Numbered from the stretch's first letter, positions 35,507 through 47,726 are shown. The stretch: DNA of 64,000 nt from Aldrovandia affinis (GCA_029706075.1 JAINUG010000137.1:1677501-1741500); one strand, 5' to 3'. The notes: generated from the letters alone by a model not told the origin. A program made the numbers and translations.

Positions 35507-35895
35507 GTGTGTGGCTGGCAGTGTAGTGTAATGATTAGGGAGCTGGGCTTGTAACTCAGAGATTGCAGGTTCAATTCCCAGGTGGGGCACTGCCATTGTA
35601 CCCTTGAGCAAGGTACTGAACCTGAATTGCTTCAGTAAAATATCCAGCTGTATAAATGGATTGTATGTTAAGAAATGTAAACTGTGTAAGTCACTCTGGA
35701 TAAGAGCATCTGCTAAATGCCTAAAATGTAAATGTAAAATGTGGCTCAGTAGCTAGAGCATGGTGTTGGCAATGCTTAGGTTGTGGGTTTGATCCCCACT
35801 GGGACCACATATACTAAAGAATGTATGCATTCACTACTGTAAGTCCCTTTGGATAAAAGTATCTGCTAAAAGGCATATATTAGATTATTATATTA
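35507..35895 (+). mobile_element. Family-2 SINE carrying a family-1 SINE in its 5' end
   Basis: The family-2 copy (GTGTGGCTCAGTAGCTAGAG, GGTTGTGGGTTTGATCCCCA, CTTTGGATAAAAGTATCTGC) begins in 35507-35516 and continues from 35741. A full family-1 SINE (35517-35739) sits between, bounded by TGTGGCT on both sides (35510-35516 and 35740-35746). The duplicated bases belong to the family-2 element, so family 1 inserted into it. Confidence 0.85.
35517..35739 (+). mobile_element. Family-1 SINE, full length
   Basis: All family parts are present: the tRNA-like head with GGTTCAATTCC, body, hairpin (CACTCTGGATAAGAGCA, one arm pair lost) and TGTAAATGTAAAA tail. Confidence 0.9.
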
Positions 35896-36062
35896 TCATA
35901 TTGTTTGGTCTGGATGCACTGACAATGTTGTACGTAATCTACGTAAAGGGAAATTGAGTTTGGTCTGGTACCTTCAACTGAACGTTTCCCCAGTGTCTGC
36001 TTCTCAAGCAGCGATTCGATTATTTACCTGTTAAATGAGAAGCATGAGGCAAAATATAAATA

Positions 36063-36157
36063 TTTACATTTAACATTTTAAGCATTTAGCTTATCCAGAG
36101 CGACTTACGAGATGTGCATTAATACATGGTAGGAACAATCATAGTTCGCGCAAGAGA
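36063..36157 (-). mobile_element. Short UnaL2-like LINE 3' end
   Basis: The complement of the tail, with an 8-10 base deletion in the hairpin (GCATTTAGCTTATCCAGAGC), followed by the GATGTGCATTAATACATGGT block. Confidence 0.7.
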
Positions 36158-36510
36158 GCGGTATCAATATGGATTGAACAGGCCTACGTGACATTCAAGA
36201 GACTCCATTCATGGTTCATGGATCCGTCCTGCGTGTTGCATTTACTTTCATAGGTGGTCAGCAATGATGAGGCTTGTGTTTCACCGGAAGAGCACAGCCC
36301 AGACACTTGAGGTGTCCATGACGTCATCACTGGTCATGTTGTAATGTATTGAATAACATTCCGATGACTCACTCAACCTCAACCAACCTCTTTTGTCTTT
36401 GTGTTCGGTGCTCAAGCTTGATAATAAGTCATACAATGAAAGAGATAAGAAGTACTGAGGGAAGGCATACACCGTCTTTGTATACTGCGGCAGTCTTTAG
36501 AGCTCATCAG

Positions 36511-36673
36511 TATAATAATAATAATAATATACGCCATTTAGCAGACGCTTTTATCCAAAGCGACTTACAGTAGTGAATGTATACATTTTCAGTATATGTG
36601 GCCCCAGTGGGGATTGAACCCACAACCTAAGCGTTGCCAACGCTGTGCTCTACCAACTGAGCCACAGAGAACC
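36511..36673 (-). mobile_element. Family-2 SINE, minus strand
   Basis: An (ATA)n tail is followed by the complement of the hairpin (GCAGACGCTTTTATCCAAAG), then the body and the tRNA-like head with its B box (GGGGATTGAACCCACAACCT) and A box (CTACCAACTGAGCCAC). Confidence 0.88.
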
Positions 36674-38424
36674 ACCACATATTCTTATTAGAAGAATAAA
36701 TGGAAGCAGCTTTTTCTTTTTCATGTCGTAATGCTGTCTCGCTCTTTTGAGCTACGGGGGCTAAGATAAGGAGCTAGGTAAGTACGGAGCTCAGTACTAG
36801 GGCCCGGCTTTAAGAGCAGATGGAAGGTTCAGGCCATTGATTGGCATGCCTACAGTGGTGGGTGGGGTGAGCTGGGAGGGGGTGCCCATTGAATGCCAGC
36901 AGAGTCACACAATGCCACCACTCCTCGCGAGGAGCCACAGGGGTCTTCAGAAGAACCAACATGTCCACAGTGGGTGGCTTCCGTTTTTGCCCGTCAAAAA
37001 ATAGCAACGAACGCAGCGTGACACGGAAGTGTAAATGAGCGACTCTCTTTCCCCAGAGTGGAAGGCCCGGCCCGGAGGAGGTGATGTTTATTTGATGCAG
37101 GCAGTTTCCCGAGGCTATTGCTTACATGTAATGATAAAAGCTCCCAACTTGCTGACCAAAAAATTGAATTGCTCTGGAAATACACTCCAGGATCATTCCA
37201 AGGAATTCAAAGCCTGCTGATCACTGGACTGGACATGGGATCAATTGAGACTGCGTGCGCTCCAACGAGGGCTACGGTGACACGGAGTCCAGCTCGACGT
37301 GTGTCCCCCGCTTTGGGCTTAAAATGAAGGGGTGAAACCGAACGGCACGATGGCCTCTCCCTGGACGTGCGTGGGAGCCAGACCCCACCGGACCCTGCTG
37401 GCCACAGGGAGTCCTCGGCCGAGGGCTAAATCAGGATGACATCCGCTTCCGCAGTCCTGGACATCAAACGGCAGGATGCAGTCTCAAGCGACACATTCCC
37501 CAGCCGAGCTGGCACGGTGGAATTAACGGAATGTGCCTGCGTGTATCAAAGGAACCCCCCCCCCCTCCGCCCGGCTCGCTCCGAACCGGGCCCCACTGTA
37601 CCCCACCAGACACCTCCTGCATTTCTGCCGAAAATCAACAGCCACCAGACACTGCGCTCTGACAGGAGCCACCAGTATCTGTCTGTATATATTTGCGTTG
37701 CGATACTCTGCACAGTTATCATGAGGCCTGGGAGATCTGGGAGATGGAACCCGAGGGCTTGATATGCAGGGGAGCCGCTGTAGATTTGACTAATTAGGAA
37801 GTAGACTTACTGAATTACGGACAGCTTGTTGCTGAATGTAAGCTAAAGTACAGTGCAGTCTTAACAGATTCAGTTTGTAACAATGAAAACATCAGTTTCC
37901 CAGAGTGTTGTCTTATTTCTCCCGGTGCAAGCTGATTAATTAGCAAAACGCAAAACCACAACTGCCCTCTTTCTTAGCGAGGGCTTAAACTCCGAGGCAG
38001 TTTCCCACCACAGCTTTCTCAGGTTGGCCAGTGTTGAACAGAGCTGATTATAACGGAAAGAGCCAGACAATAACGTTCTGTTGTGTTGGTGTCGGGATTA
38101 ATATAATTCCTTTCAGAGGATGTGAAACTGTACAGAAATACGCAGAAAAATATGGTACTGAAAACCAACATCCTAGAGGGCCCAGAAAATGTATTTTTAA
38201 CTCTACCACTGCCTGAGAACTTGAGGGTTGTCTCAGATCTGACTCAATTTAACTTTAGATGCATCTTTCATCTTCTGTCTAATCATGAAAGGTTTTAAAT
38301 ATTAATAGCAATGCCCTAGTTCATGTATGAAGCACTGCTGTGTGCACAGCGTGTTGTGAGTGTTAGTGTGAGTCCTGATTTTTAAAATAATCATTTCCAT
38401 AACGCCAGAAACGTTGGTGGCCTC
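36674..38424. other. Intergenic, no gene recognised
   Basis: Poly-C run at 37556-37567. The block around 37020-37250 is free of recognised repeats. No supported exons. Confidence 0.45.
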
Positions 38425-38530
38425 AAAGCTGCACGGTTGATTCCCAGGTGGGGCACAGTTGTTGCACCCCTTACTGCTAACTCCTCGAGGAAGTGTCCAG
38501 CCATAAATCCAAATGGATAAGGAGTAAGAT
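38425..38530 (+). mobile_element. Diverged family-1 SINE fragment
   Basis: TGATTCCCAGGTGGGGCACA then GTTGCACCCC and CAGCCATAAATCCAAATGGA recall the body of family 1, but the head and hairpin are not recognisable. Confidence 0.5.
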
Positions 38531-38680
38531 GTAGGCCACCCCGTATGCGGGCACCTGCGATGCAAATGAACAACATGAACCAATTTTGCCTTCATGTTTT
38601 ACAGTGTGTATCTGTGCTTTCATTTGGACGACATATTTACCTTTTTACTGTTCACCCACAAATATATATATATGCATATG

Positions 38681-38838
38681 TTCTGTGTGGCTCAGTAGCT
38701 AGAGCAAGGCGCTGACAATGCTTAGGTTGTGGGTTTGACTACCATTGGACCACATATACTGAAAAATGTATGCATTCACTACTGTAAGTCGCTTTGGATA
38801 AAAGCATCTGCTAAATGGCATATATGTATATATATATA
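38681..38838 (+). mobile_element. Family-2 SINE
   Basis: TTCTGTGTGGCTCAGTAGCT head, GGTTGTGGGTTTGACTACC B-box region, CGCTTTGGATAAAAGCATCT hairpin and TGCTAAATGGCATATATGTA tail merging into a (TA)n run to about 38860. Confidence 0.88.
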
Positions 38839-38860
38839 TATTATATATATACACTTATAT

Positions 38861-40307
38861 ATTAACGATGTTGCTGCCAGGGGAAGGAAGTAAACAGCAG
38901 GCCATAAAGCGATGAGTAACAGCTGGTGTGTTCGGACACCACTCCCTCACCCGCTGCCTCTCGAGCACGGGCCGGCTGACACACTGGGAGACAGTGAGAG
39001 CTCCTCCGGATATCAAATATTCCCACTTTTCCAAAAGGTGCGAAAGCACCCACCCCCCCCATCACCATCAACTCCCGCCCAGCGCCACTAATAATAGGCC
39101 TTCTGGGAGGATGAGGCCCCCACTGGGCCTCATAAATAACCCACATAGTGAGCTATCGGCAGGAAGAGGCTCACACTGACTGACGGTGTGGCATTCCAGC
39201 AATGTGATAAAATATCAGCACAAAGTCCGACACACTACTCCCTCGCCCAAGACACGGGACACTACTGAGTGACAGGGAGGGAGGGGAGGGGAGGGGAGGG
39301 AGGCGGTGGGGGGGGGGGCACTGGCTTTAAAACAAAATCTCCCCTCCCTCATCACCCGCCACCTCCAAAAAAGAAACCAAAAATACAACACTTTCCTGCC
39401 AATTCCGGTGGTCTAGATGAAGGGAGTCTGACCAGGGAGGAGCAGCAGCAGGGGTCAAAGGGCAAAGGTTAAATGAGGTCTGTGCGTAGGAGAGTGACCT
39501 ACAGCGTAGCGCGAGACGGAAGCACATCAGTGGGAGTGTTTTCGAAACACTGTGTCCCGAGAGCAGAACAGAAAGAGATAAATACGAGAATAATAACCTC
39601 CATTCTCCTTTCGCTCCAAACCTCGGCCTCCTCTGCTCGTCTAGGTCAATGTGAGCCACACAAGAAAACCAGCCAGAACAATGCACAAGGAGGGGGACGT
39701 GCAGCGTGTTTGTGCCTCTTCAAATACAAAGGCCTTTGTAGGGGGGCCAGCTAGTCTAAAGAGGTCCCATCCTGAACAGCAGTAGTTCATTTCAGACTGA
39801 GAGTGTGTTTTCTCAGCTGAAGCCTAACTGTGATGGAGGTAATACATACACTTTACATTCAAAGATTGCTGAATCTGTCAATGCTTGGGTGTGCTGAACG
39901 ACAACACTGATGCATGCGACAACACTTTCGTGGCCCGCTTTGTAGAAATGACACAGTACCAAATTAAGTTCCTGATTAATATCACATAAACTCATAAACT
40001 CATAAATGTCATATTGGAATGTAATATTAAAATCATTTTATTCCCAAGGTGTTTTTGGTCCATAGCAGCCTATGAATCACAGGTCACAGCTGCGTTCGCG
40101 TCACAGGTGGGATCCTACGTCTGGAAGCTAAGCTTGTAACTAACTGGGTCAGTGACTTTGGAAATAGTTTGCCATTCCCTCTAATGGACGTAAAACAGAA
40201 TACCATTCATTGATTTGTGCAGGTTCTCTTCTCCCCTCACTCTGTGACCTCACAGCCTGACCACTCTGTTTTTGAACAAGTTATGGGACAGCAGACTAAA
40301 CATATTT
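38861..40307. other. Intergenic, no gene recognised
   Basis: A GGGGA/GGGA purine tract with a G12 run lies at about 39269-39319. No exons supported. Confidence 0.45.
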
Positions 40308-40534
40308 CATTTTTTTAAATAATTCTATTTTTCCAATTTTACCCCGTTTTTCTCCCAATTTCCCAGCTTAGTTCAATCCCCCTTCACTCATAGTTCGCTG
40401 CCGTAGTCCTGTGACCGGCAGTGACAAGGGCGAAGCGCTGCCTCCTGCGAGACAACACTTGTCGTGCCATCACCTGTAATTCCTGTACCCCAGAACCACT
40501 CCTGTGCGCAGCGAACTGTGTGTGTCGGCTTCCC
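40308..40534 (-). mobile_element. Family-3 SINE, 3' part, minus strand
   Basis: The A-rich tail complement (TTTTTTTAAATAATTCTATT) is followed by AGTTCGCTGCCGTAGTCCTG, GACCGGCAGTGAC and GCGCAGCGAACTGTGTG, all matching the copy at 42810-43205. The tRNA-like head is absent, as expected for 5' truncation. Confidence 0.8.
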
Positions 40535-42278
40535 GAACATGCAAAAATATGCTCTATTTTTCCCCATGTAAATGAGTTTTTACCTACCTAACTAAGCTGA
40601 GGCTGAATCAACAAGTTTTATAATAAACATATAAACCTTCCTTTGGACTGAGATCAGCATGGCTCACCACCAGCACATTATCCCAGTGCCTGCAATAACC
40701 TGGAAGTGTCTACGAATCTTTTCTTTTCTCGCTCTAATCAGCCTTATCAAGGGAGGGGGGTGCCAGCGGAGCTGACAGACGAGGTAATAAGAGCCATTAG
40801 CAGGAGCGTGATCGTGCCCTCCACTGAGTCAAACGTGTTTGCTGACCTCCCTGTCGCCGCCCTGCGTGGACGTGGCCAATGCGCTAGGCCGGCTCAGCGC
40901 GGCTCAGCACAAAGAGCGGCGGGATCTTCCACTTCCACCGTGAGGTGGCCTGAGCCAAAGCAGGCCTCCGTGTGGCAAGGTCACCTCTGGGTCAGCGTAG
41001 GCTCCCGTATATCGCCTCCCTCAGCATTCGGCCGTCATGTTCCCTGCTACTCTGCGCACCACAAAGAGTGGGTGGCGTGACGATCAGCTCGAGGCCTTAA
41101 TCTTCTTATCTGGTGGCACATGATAACGTCACACAATGCGTATTTGAGATTAGGGAACGGCCTTGTTGTTGTTGCATGCAGCGGTGACATACGGATGACT
41201 CAAATGCAGCCGCGCCTTACGTCCACCCTGAGTCCTGTCTGATAGTCATTTTCATTTTCACATTTATGATATAGATATTTCAGAAATGTAAACAACCACG
41301 TAATCGCGCCTGGACGTTGTAGCGCCTCACATTCATATTTATTAACGTAACAGATGTGTGGAAGGCGTAGGTCTCGGCAGCTAATCAGGACGATTAGCGG
41401 CCACGCCTACTGGCAGAGCAGTAAGCGCACACACCGGTCCTGTGTATAATAATTACATCTGTGTGCTTTAAGACTGTTCTGCTCCCTTCAGTAGGGGCTG
41501 GAACCAGGAGGGAGAGGTGTTTGAGACCGAAGAGTGAAAGAAAAGCTAAAGTGAATATCGAACAAACTGAAAAGTGCCGGTTCGATATTGTTTAATTTGG
41601 TTTTGTTATTTTCAGTTAGTTACCTGAAAGCTTCGCGGCAACTAGGGTTTGTTATTGTACGCTCCCAGTGCTCGTTCTCTGCCCAGTGTGGGAACAGAGA
41701 ACACTCCGTCAACAAAATAAATAAAAATCTGGTCCGTAGACCAAAAAACTCCACTCCGTGTCTGGACTGCTCTGTCCCCGTTCCGGGATTGTCACGTGGC
41801 GTGTGACAAGATGCTTTTGTCCGAAGTAGCTTACCAGGCGATTATGCCAAACGACAACCAAGTCCAAATACTATGGGTAGCTGCAGGCACCAGAACAGAG
41901 TAGAAAGTGACTGATTTGGTGCGCTAAATACGTGAACGCAGGAATGACTTGAGGCATTGTGCTGTTCAATACTGCGACAACGCAGAGGGAACGTGAAATA
42001 ATGACATAGAGACAGACCAAAAGAGAGTGCTGTAGTTGTAGAACTCGAGTCCCAAGGGGGCCGGGGATGGGAGTGGTCCAGAATTGAAGCGGTGGTCTTT
42101 CAGCCCATGCCTGCACACAGGTAAGGACTCTGCAGTCCTGACTGGTGCAAGCAGCCCGTGTCGCCTCTGTGGGGCCAGAGTGGAGAGGAGGTGAGACCGA
42201 CTGGCACGATCTTGAAGGGGCGGGACTGGCAAGCGACCGGAGGAGGACGCACTGATTACTAGCTGGGATGTGAGCTTG
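40535..42278. other. Intergenic, no gene recognised
   Basis: Unique-looking sequence with no recognised repeat; chance frames only (for example 40706-41080). Confidence 0.45.
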
Positions 42279-42631
42279 CTGTAGTGTAATGGTTAGGGAA
42301 CTGGACTTGGACTTGTGGCTCTGTGTGGCTCAGTAGGTAGAGCATGGCGGTGGCAATGCTTAGGTTGTGGGTTCAATTTCCACTGGGACCACATATACTG
42401 AAAAATGTATACATTCACTACTGTGACATTCAGTCGCTTTGGATAAAAGCGTCTGCTAAATGGAATATATTATATTATTAAATGGCATATATTGTAACAC
42501 AGAAGTTGCAAGTTTGATTCCCAGCTGGGGCACTGCGGCTGTGCCCATGAGTGCATTTGTTTACCCCATTGTAAACAAATGTAAACTGCATAAGTCGCTC
42601 TGGATAAGAGCATCTGCCAAATGCCTGTAAC
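42279..42631 (+). mobile_element. Family-1 SINE split by a family-2 SINE
   Basis: The family-1 head (GTAGTGTAATGGTTAGGGAA) runs to about 42318. The body resumes at about 42494 (TTGTAACACAGAAGTTGCAA) and ends with CTCTGGATAAGAGCATCTGC. A complete family-2 copy fills the gap. This is the reverse nesting order to that at 35.5-35.9 kb. Confidence 0.85.
42319..42493 (+). mobile_element. Family-2 SINE
   Basis: CTGTGTGGCTCAGTAGGTAG head, GGTTGTGGGTTCAATTTCCA B-box region, CGCTTTGGATAAAAGCGTCT hairpin and a short tandem copy of the AAATGG(A/C)ATATATT tail. Confidence 0.88.
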
Positions 42632-42809
42632 GAGGTCCTCTGACCACCCTTTAAGCAAACAACAGGGTTTTAAACCTGATGAGGGCTGCCATCCCTGGAG
42701 CCAATGGAGAGAGAGATGGGATGAGGACAGGTAAGACATGGCTATCTTGGGATATTGAAAACAAGACAAGCTGCCACATTGTGGACGACCTTAAGAAACC
42801 ACGTGTTTT

Positions 42810-43205
42810 TTTGTTTTTTTGTTTAAAAAAAAATTTGTTTCTGATTTTATCCCATTTTCTCCCAATTTGGTAGCCAATTAGACCCGCTATTTTTACGTCA
42901 ATCCCCCCCTAGTAATGTGAGTTCGCTGCCGTAGTCCTGCGACCGGTAGTGACGAGAGCGAAGTGACGCCTCTTCCGAGACGTCACTCGCCCAGCCGTCG
43001 ACCGAACCCCGGTACTTACAGGGCCACTCTTATACGCAGCGAACGTCACGTCGGCTTCCCTCCCCCCTCCCTGGGGCGGACAGCCAATCGCCGCCCCCTG
43101 GTGGCACTCCCGGCCAAAGCCGACACTTGGCGAGACGGGGAATTGAACCCCGGTCTCCGTGGCCAGCGTCGGACGTTGTAACCACTGGACCACGCGGGAG
43201 GCCCC
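42810..43205 (-). mobile_element. Family-3 SINE, full length with 13-bp target duplication
   Basis: On the minus strand the tRNA-Glu-like head (GTGGTCCAGTGGTTACAACG; GGGGTTCAATTCC) starts at about 43203. The body follows, and an A-rich tail ends at 42810. A perfect 13-bp direct repeat AACCACGTGTTTT flanks it (42797-42809 and 43206-43218), which shows target-primed integration and a fairly recent event. It carries a perfect CTCF-core-like CCACCAGGGGGCG (minus strand, 43092-43104). Confidence 0.92.
43092..43104 (-). promoter_or_regulatory. CTCF-core-like motif inside a SINE
   Basis: CCACCAGGGGGCG on the minus strand matches every position of the vertebrate CTCF core CCASYAGRKGGCR. Binding in the cell is not shown by sequence alone. 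Confidence 0.5.
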
Positions 43206-43218
43206 AACCACGTGTTTT

Positions 43219-45654
43219 GACATGGATAACGCAGCACTTCAATAAACCATTCAGTCAGCCCGACATATCGCTGTACAATAATATGCCATGCGGTCTGGCT
43301 TGCATTGCCTTAACAAATCATGTGGAGTGCCCTGTGGACATTGTAATGCCTGAAAAACGATATGGCCTGACCTAGATATTACAGTAACTGCAAATCTCAA
43401 AGAGTCAGCGCTTTAATAAACCCTTCAGTCCAGCAAGGATAATTTAGTACCTTAAAAATGCGGACGGGCCTTAACATTGCTGTGCACACAGGTACAAAGA
43501 GCATTACAAGTGTGCTACACAGCATGACAAACAGGAAAGAGCTGGCTCAATCCAAGTAAATAAGGTCAGGTGAATGTTGCGCTTGTCAATAGCATCAAAT
43601 CATATGACCCCGGACAAAATTGGCTCATCCCAGCTGAATTCCAGGACGAAAAAAACCCCACTAACCTGATTCAAGCTAATCTGATTGCTCCACATGAATT
43701 CAAGAGTCGAAATGCTTGCTTGGCATGTTTCCTGAGCGAATGTCTCCACATCCTTAAACAGCTAAACCACTTTCAAATGATAAGGCCATGCTTGAGGAGA
43801 AGGTCAGGGGTCAGACAAATTACCAGTCCAGACATTCTCTTTGAAGCAGTTCGCAACAAGCAATTCCTTACAGAGGTCCCAAGAGAACCTATAAATAAAA
43901 ATGGCCAGGAGGGTTGTTTGGGGGGGTAATTAAAAGTGTGCCTACCTTTTAAGAGCATTAAACGTGAGCTCTCGGCTCTCACTCTCACATGCACCGAGTC
44001 GGATACGGTGCGGTGGTGAATGTCAGGTACAGGAAAAGAACCGTGAGAAAAGATCAAGCCAGCCAGCAGCGTGACACGAATCTTCCACAAAACAAAAAAA
44101 TAATAAATACAATATTTATGTTAATATGAACGCACACTCTACTGTGGGACTTTGAAGCTGTGGGTACGAGCACTTACGCTCCTGTTACCGCTTGCGCTTC
44201 AGAAAAGACATGCACAGTATAAAATCAACCTTTCATATGGTAAAAATCACAGTGGGTTTATGCTAAGTACTGTTAATTTTTTGTTCCTCTGTCTGACGAA
44301 CATAAAAGACTCTTATGTAATGGTGCGCTTGTGATACAGTGATACCCTTTGAGGCCCATTGGAAATATAATGTCCGCTTCGCTGCTGTGCAGGGTGTGGA
44401 CACTGTCTCACAGAAGAGGGGTACTGTATGAATAATTGGGTGAACAGGGTGCAATATTCAATCAAACGATCTCGAGGCTGTGATTGGACAAAAGATTACT
44501 GAGAAATGGAGGCCTGTGTGGCTCAGGAAGATGAAAGATGATAAAGAACAGGGATGGGACCGGTGATCTGCGCAAGGCTGCCAGCTCTGAGCTCGAACGT
44601 GAGTTTCACCAAACTCACCCGTTTCACGCGCGCTCACGACAACGCCTGTGGTTTCTCACGCATTTTAATCAAAGTGCAGTTTCCGTGCACTTAGGCCAAT
44701 CAAATGTCCTGGGATTTTATAAATGTGTAAGTGGTAACCTAAGTATTATTATACAGAAAAAGCATGAGTCAAGGGTCAAATCTCTGTCTTTGTCACCTCA
44801 CCAAGTTGGCACCAGTGGTCCCTCCGTAACCGTGGAGTATTTTAACCCCCCCCACCCCCAGGCTTGGGAAAAAGGGAAAGCCCATGAGCTGTTTAAAAAT
44901 ATATATATTCTAACACTCTTTTGCACTTGGAAGTGAGCATAAATAATGATTAAATGTTCAATTACTGTGTTAAAATAGTAAAATTATTATTGAACATTTG
45001 TCGAGAGCGAAAGTGTGTTTTATGGCACTGGGAAGCAGTGTACGACTGCATCTCTCCCGCACGTCCAACTCGGTCCACGTGTGACTCAAGCGGATAAGAC
45101 TGTTTACACTGTCCACAGAGGGGGAGAGAAAGCTTGCCTTCATACACAGGCTTAGGTGCATGCGTGCGAAGGACAGAAGGAGGTTAATCTCCTCTGCTTA
45201 GCTGGAGGCAGCCTGGAGAAAGCCAGGCTGAGACCTGCTTCATTGCAGGGGGAGCGCTTGGCCCGTTAGCCTCGTGGACCAGCTGTGCCATCGCAGGTGA
45301 GAATGGTACACTGAGAGCAGCACAGCCTTTGCGGGATTGTCGCCTGATTCCACACTGTAAATAATAATATCGGTCAACCGTGATGGATGAAGAATGTTTT
45401 CAACAACTCTTCTGACTGCTTTTAACTCGGGCATAACATTTGATTATGGCGAGCCTCTGCACTCACAGTTAAGTTTAGGTTAAGCGGGTAAAATGGTGTC
45501 CCACTTTTTTCAAAGAGTGCTGTCACTCAGGAGACTAATTGAGAATAAAACACACCGTGAAGGTTTTTCTGTGTTTCTCTGCAACTGTACTTGTGAAAAA
45601 TATATATACTGTATATATGTGTGTATATTTTTCTCAAAACACAAAAGTAGAGCT
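43219..45654. other. Intergenic, no gene recognised
   Basis: Unique-looking sequence; frames of 100-130 codons (43570-43929 and 44538-44936) have no recognised domain. (TA)n-type sequence near 45598-45632. Confidence 0.45.
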
Positions 45655-46346
45655 TTTAAATAGAGAGTTTTGGGCAACAAACACCAGAGGTGGGTTTGGT
45701 GTAAAAAGAGTGAGGGTCATGCAGAAAATAACCTATTCCCCACTGTGAAGTATGGTGGTGGATCTGTGATGTTGTGGGGCTGTTTTACTTCCAAAGGCCC
45801 TGGGAACCTTGTTAGGATACATGGCATCTTGGACTCCATCAAGTACCAGGAGATTTTAGATCAAAATCTGGCGGCAGAAAAATTGTTCACTGCCCACAGA
45901 ATCAAGCTTTTGCAATGGCCATCCCAGTCCCCTGACCTAAACCCCATTAAAAACCTGTGGGGTGAGCTGAAGAGGATAGTCCACAAGCGAGGCCCAAGGA
46001 CTCTCTCTGATGGATGTGGAGAGATTCTATATGGAGGAATGGTCTCAGATCCCTTGCTATGTGTTCTCCCACCTCATTAAGTACTATAGGAGAAGACTCT
46101 GTGCTGTTATCTGGACAAGGGTGCACAAAGTACTAAATGCAGTATGCCAACAATTGTGACACACAGATTATTTGTATTTTTTGAAAAGGATTTTATTTTT
46201 ATTTTTTATAATTTTACTTCAATTAAAGGTTAGATTTCTCTCATATTTTGAGTGTAAGATCAAGCTTATGAGCAACAAAGACATTTTTTCATAGCCTTTT
46301 TTGCTCATCTTCACCAAGGGTGCCAATAATTCTGGAGGGCACTGTA
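45655..46346 (+). pseudogene. Tc1-like transposase relic
   Basis: A plus-strand transposase fragment reads VKYGGGSVMLWGCFTSKGPG, LVRIHGILDSIKYQEILDQN and WPSQSPDLNPIKNLWGELKR, the middle and C-terminal parts of Tc1-like DD34E enzymes. The stretch between QNL and WPSQSPDLNP is shortened, removing the usual second-Asp block. The N-terminal DNA-binding part is absent. The right end CCAATAATTCTGGAGGGCAC then TGTA is the element's terminal repeat. It is non-functional. Confidence 0.85.
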
Positions 46347-47496
46347 TATATCAAGAAACTACATATAAATCAGGTTTTAATGTATATATGTCAAGAAACT
46401 ACTTATATATCAGGTTTCATTATATATTTCCTGTTTGGCAATTTATATATACGTATATAAATAACTAACAACTAATATTTTCCCTTTCGCATTTTGAAAG
46501 TGCCCTCAAAAGGTTAAAAGTGTTTGCAAGTGGAGCAGCTCAGGGGCAGAACTTTCTCACAGCGCTCTGCTAATGATGGGCTTCCGACGGAAAGGAAACG
46601 GAGAGTCGTTATCGATTCCCCGGATACTCCCCTCCCCGGTCTGAGTCTCTCCCTTCCCCTCTCCGGAGTGAGGAGCTCTCCAATGGCCATCCGCTTCTCG
46701 CCCCGCGGCCTTAACCCTGAAGCTCCGCTCGGGGTCCAGGCAATGCCCCAGGAGCCCTAACGGGCTCAGCGCCGGCCGGAAAACTCAGGATCCGTTAGGA
46801 TTTAATTACACTTTCCTTCTGGGGGCCGTCGAGGTCCTGCTTCTAATTCCACCTGAGCCCGTACTTACTTGATTTAATCGATTAGTTGACTAATTGGGTG
46901 AGTCTTCCTCCTTCTTGAGATGGTGAAGAAGGAGACAAATTGAATGCGCTGGATTGTGTCCAAGGGGGACTGAAATTGAAGGATTGCGCGGTGGGCTGAA
47001 TTCAGTACATCAGAAACGTGTATAAGGCCGTGTGCTTGTGGCGTGGACGCCACGAGGAAAAGGGAAGTGGTTTTTAGCAGGCCTTTTGTCTCTCGATTGG
47101 GTCTGATCAGCATGGTCCCTTGGGTCACATGGTCATCTGTTGGGGCCAACACAAACAGCAGAGCATAGCTCATAAAAGCAGTCTGTCAATGCTTGACGGT
47201 TCTCATAGATGTATTCTCATAGATATTCTCAGATTTGTTTTATTGTGGAGTGTTTTCTATTTTCAATGAGAGCTCTAATTGTAATGCGATTAGCTGATAA
47301 CTGTAGACCATGCAGGAGGCCGTGGGTTTTTTTCCCCTTTAGTTTTTCACATGAAATTGGGGCACATACCTTGGGATTGGTAATTGGCTAATTAGCTAAT
47401 TGGTAAGCATGGGAATGAGGCTTCCTGGTGTACTGTGGGGTTGGTCCATCAATCAATAATCAATCTGGGGCAGGAACCAATATGTGTACTATATAT
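46347..47496. other. Intergenic, no gene recognised
   Basis: A repeated CAAGAAACTACATATAAATC / CAAGAAACTACTTATATATC unit with ATATATCAGGTTT lies at about 46350-46430. The block at 46520-47170 is unique-looking. Confidence 0.45.
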
Positions 47497-47726
47497 AGTC
47501 AGGTCCAGAATTCTTAGCATCCTTGAAATTGAGCAAAACAATGCAGTGTAAAATACAGGTTATGAGCTATACTGTATGCTCAAAAAGATCATTTGGTAAA
47601 TGGTCAAATAATTGCTCAGAGAAAAATAGACTTTATTTAAAGTCATAATTATTGGCACCCCTAATCATTTTAAATGAAATCTAACACAAATAAATCTGCA
47701 TTAACATGCCATTTTCCGTAGTGTTT
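47497..47726 (+). mobile_element. Tc1-like terminal-region remnant
   Basis: AGTCAGGTCCAGAATTCTTA, GCATCCTTGAAATTGAGCAA and CATAATTATTGGCACCCCTA resemble the left end of a fish Tc1-like element. No transposase frame follows; a 15-bp tandem repeat begins directly after. Confidence 0.5.
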
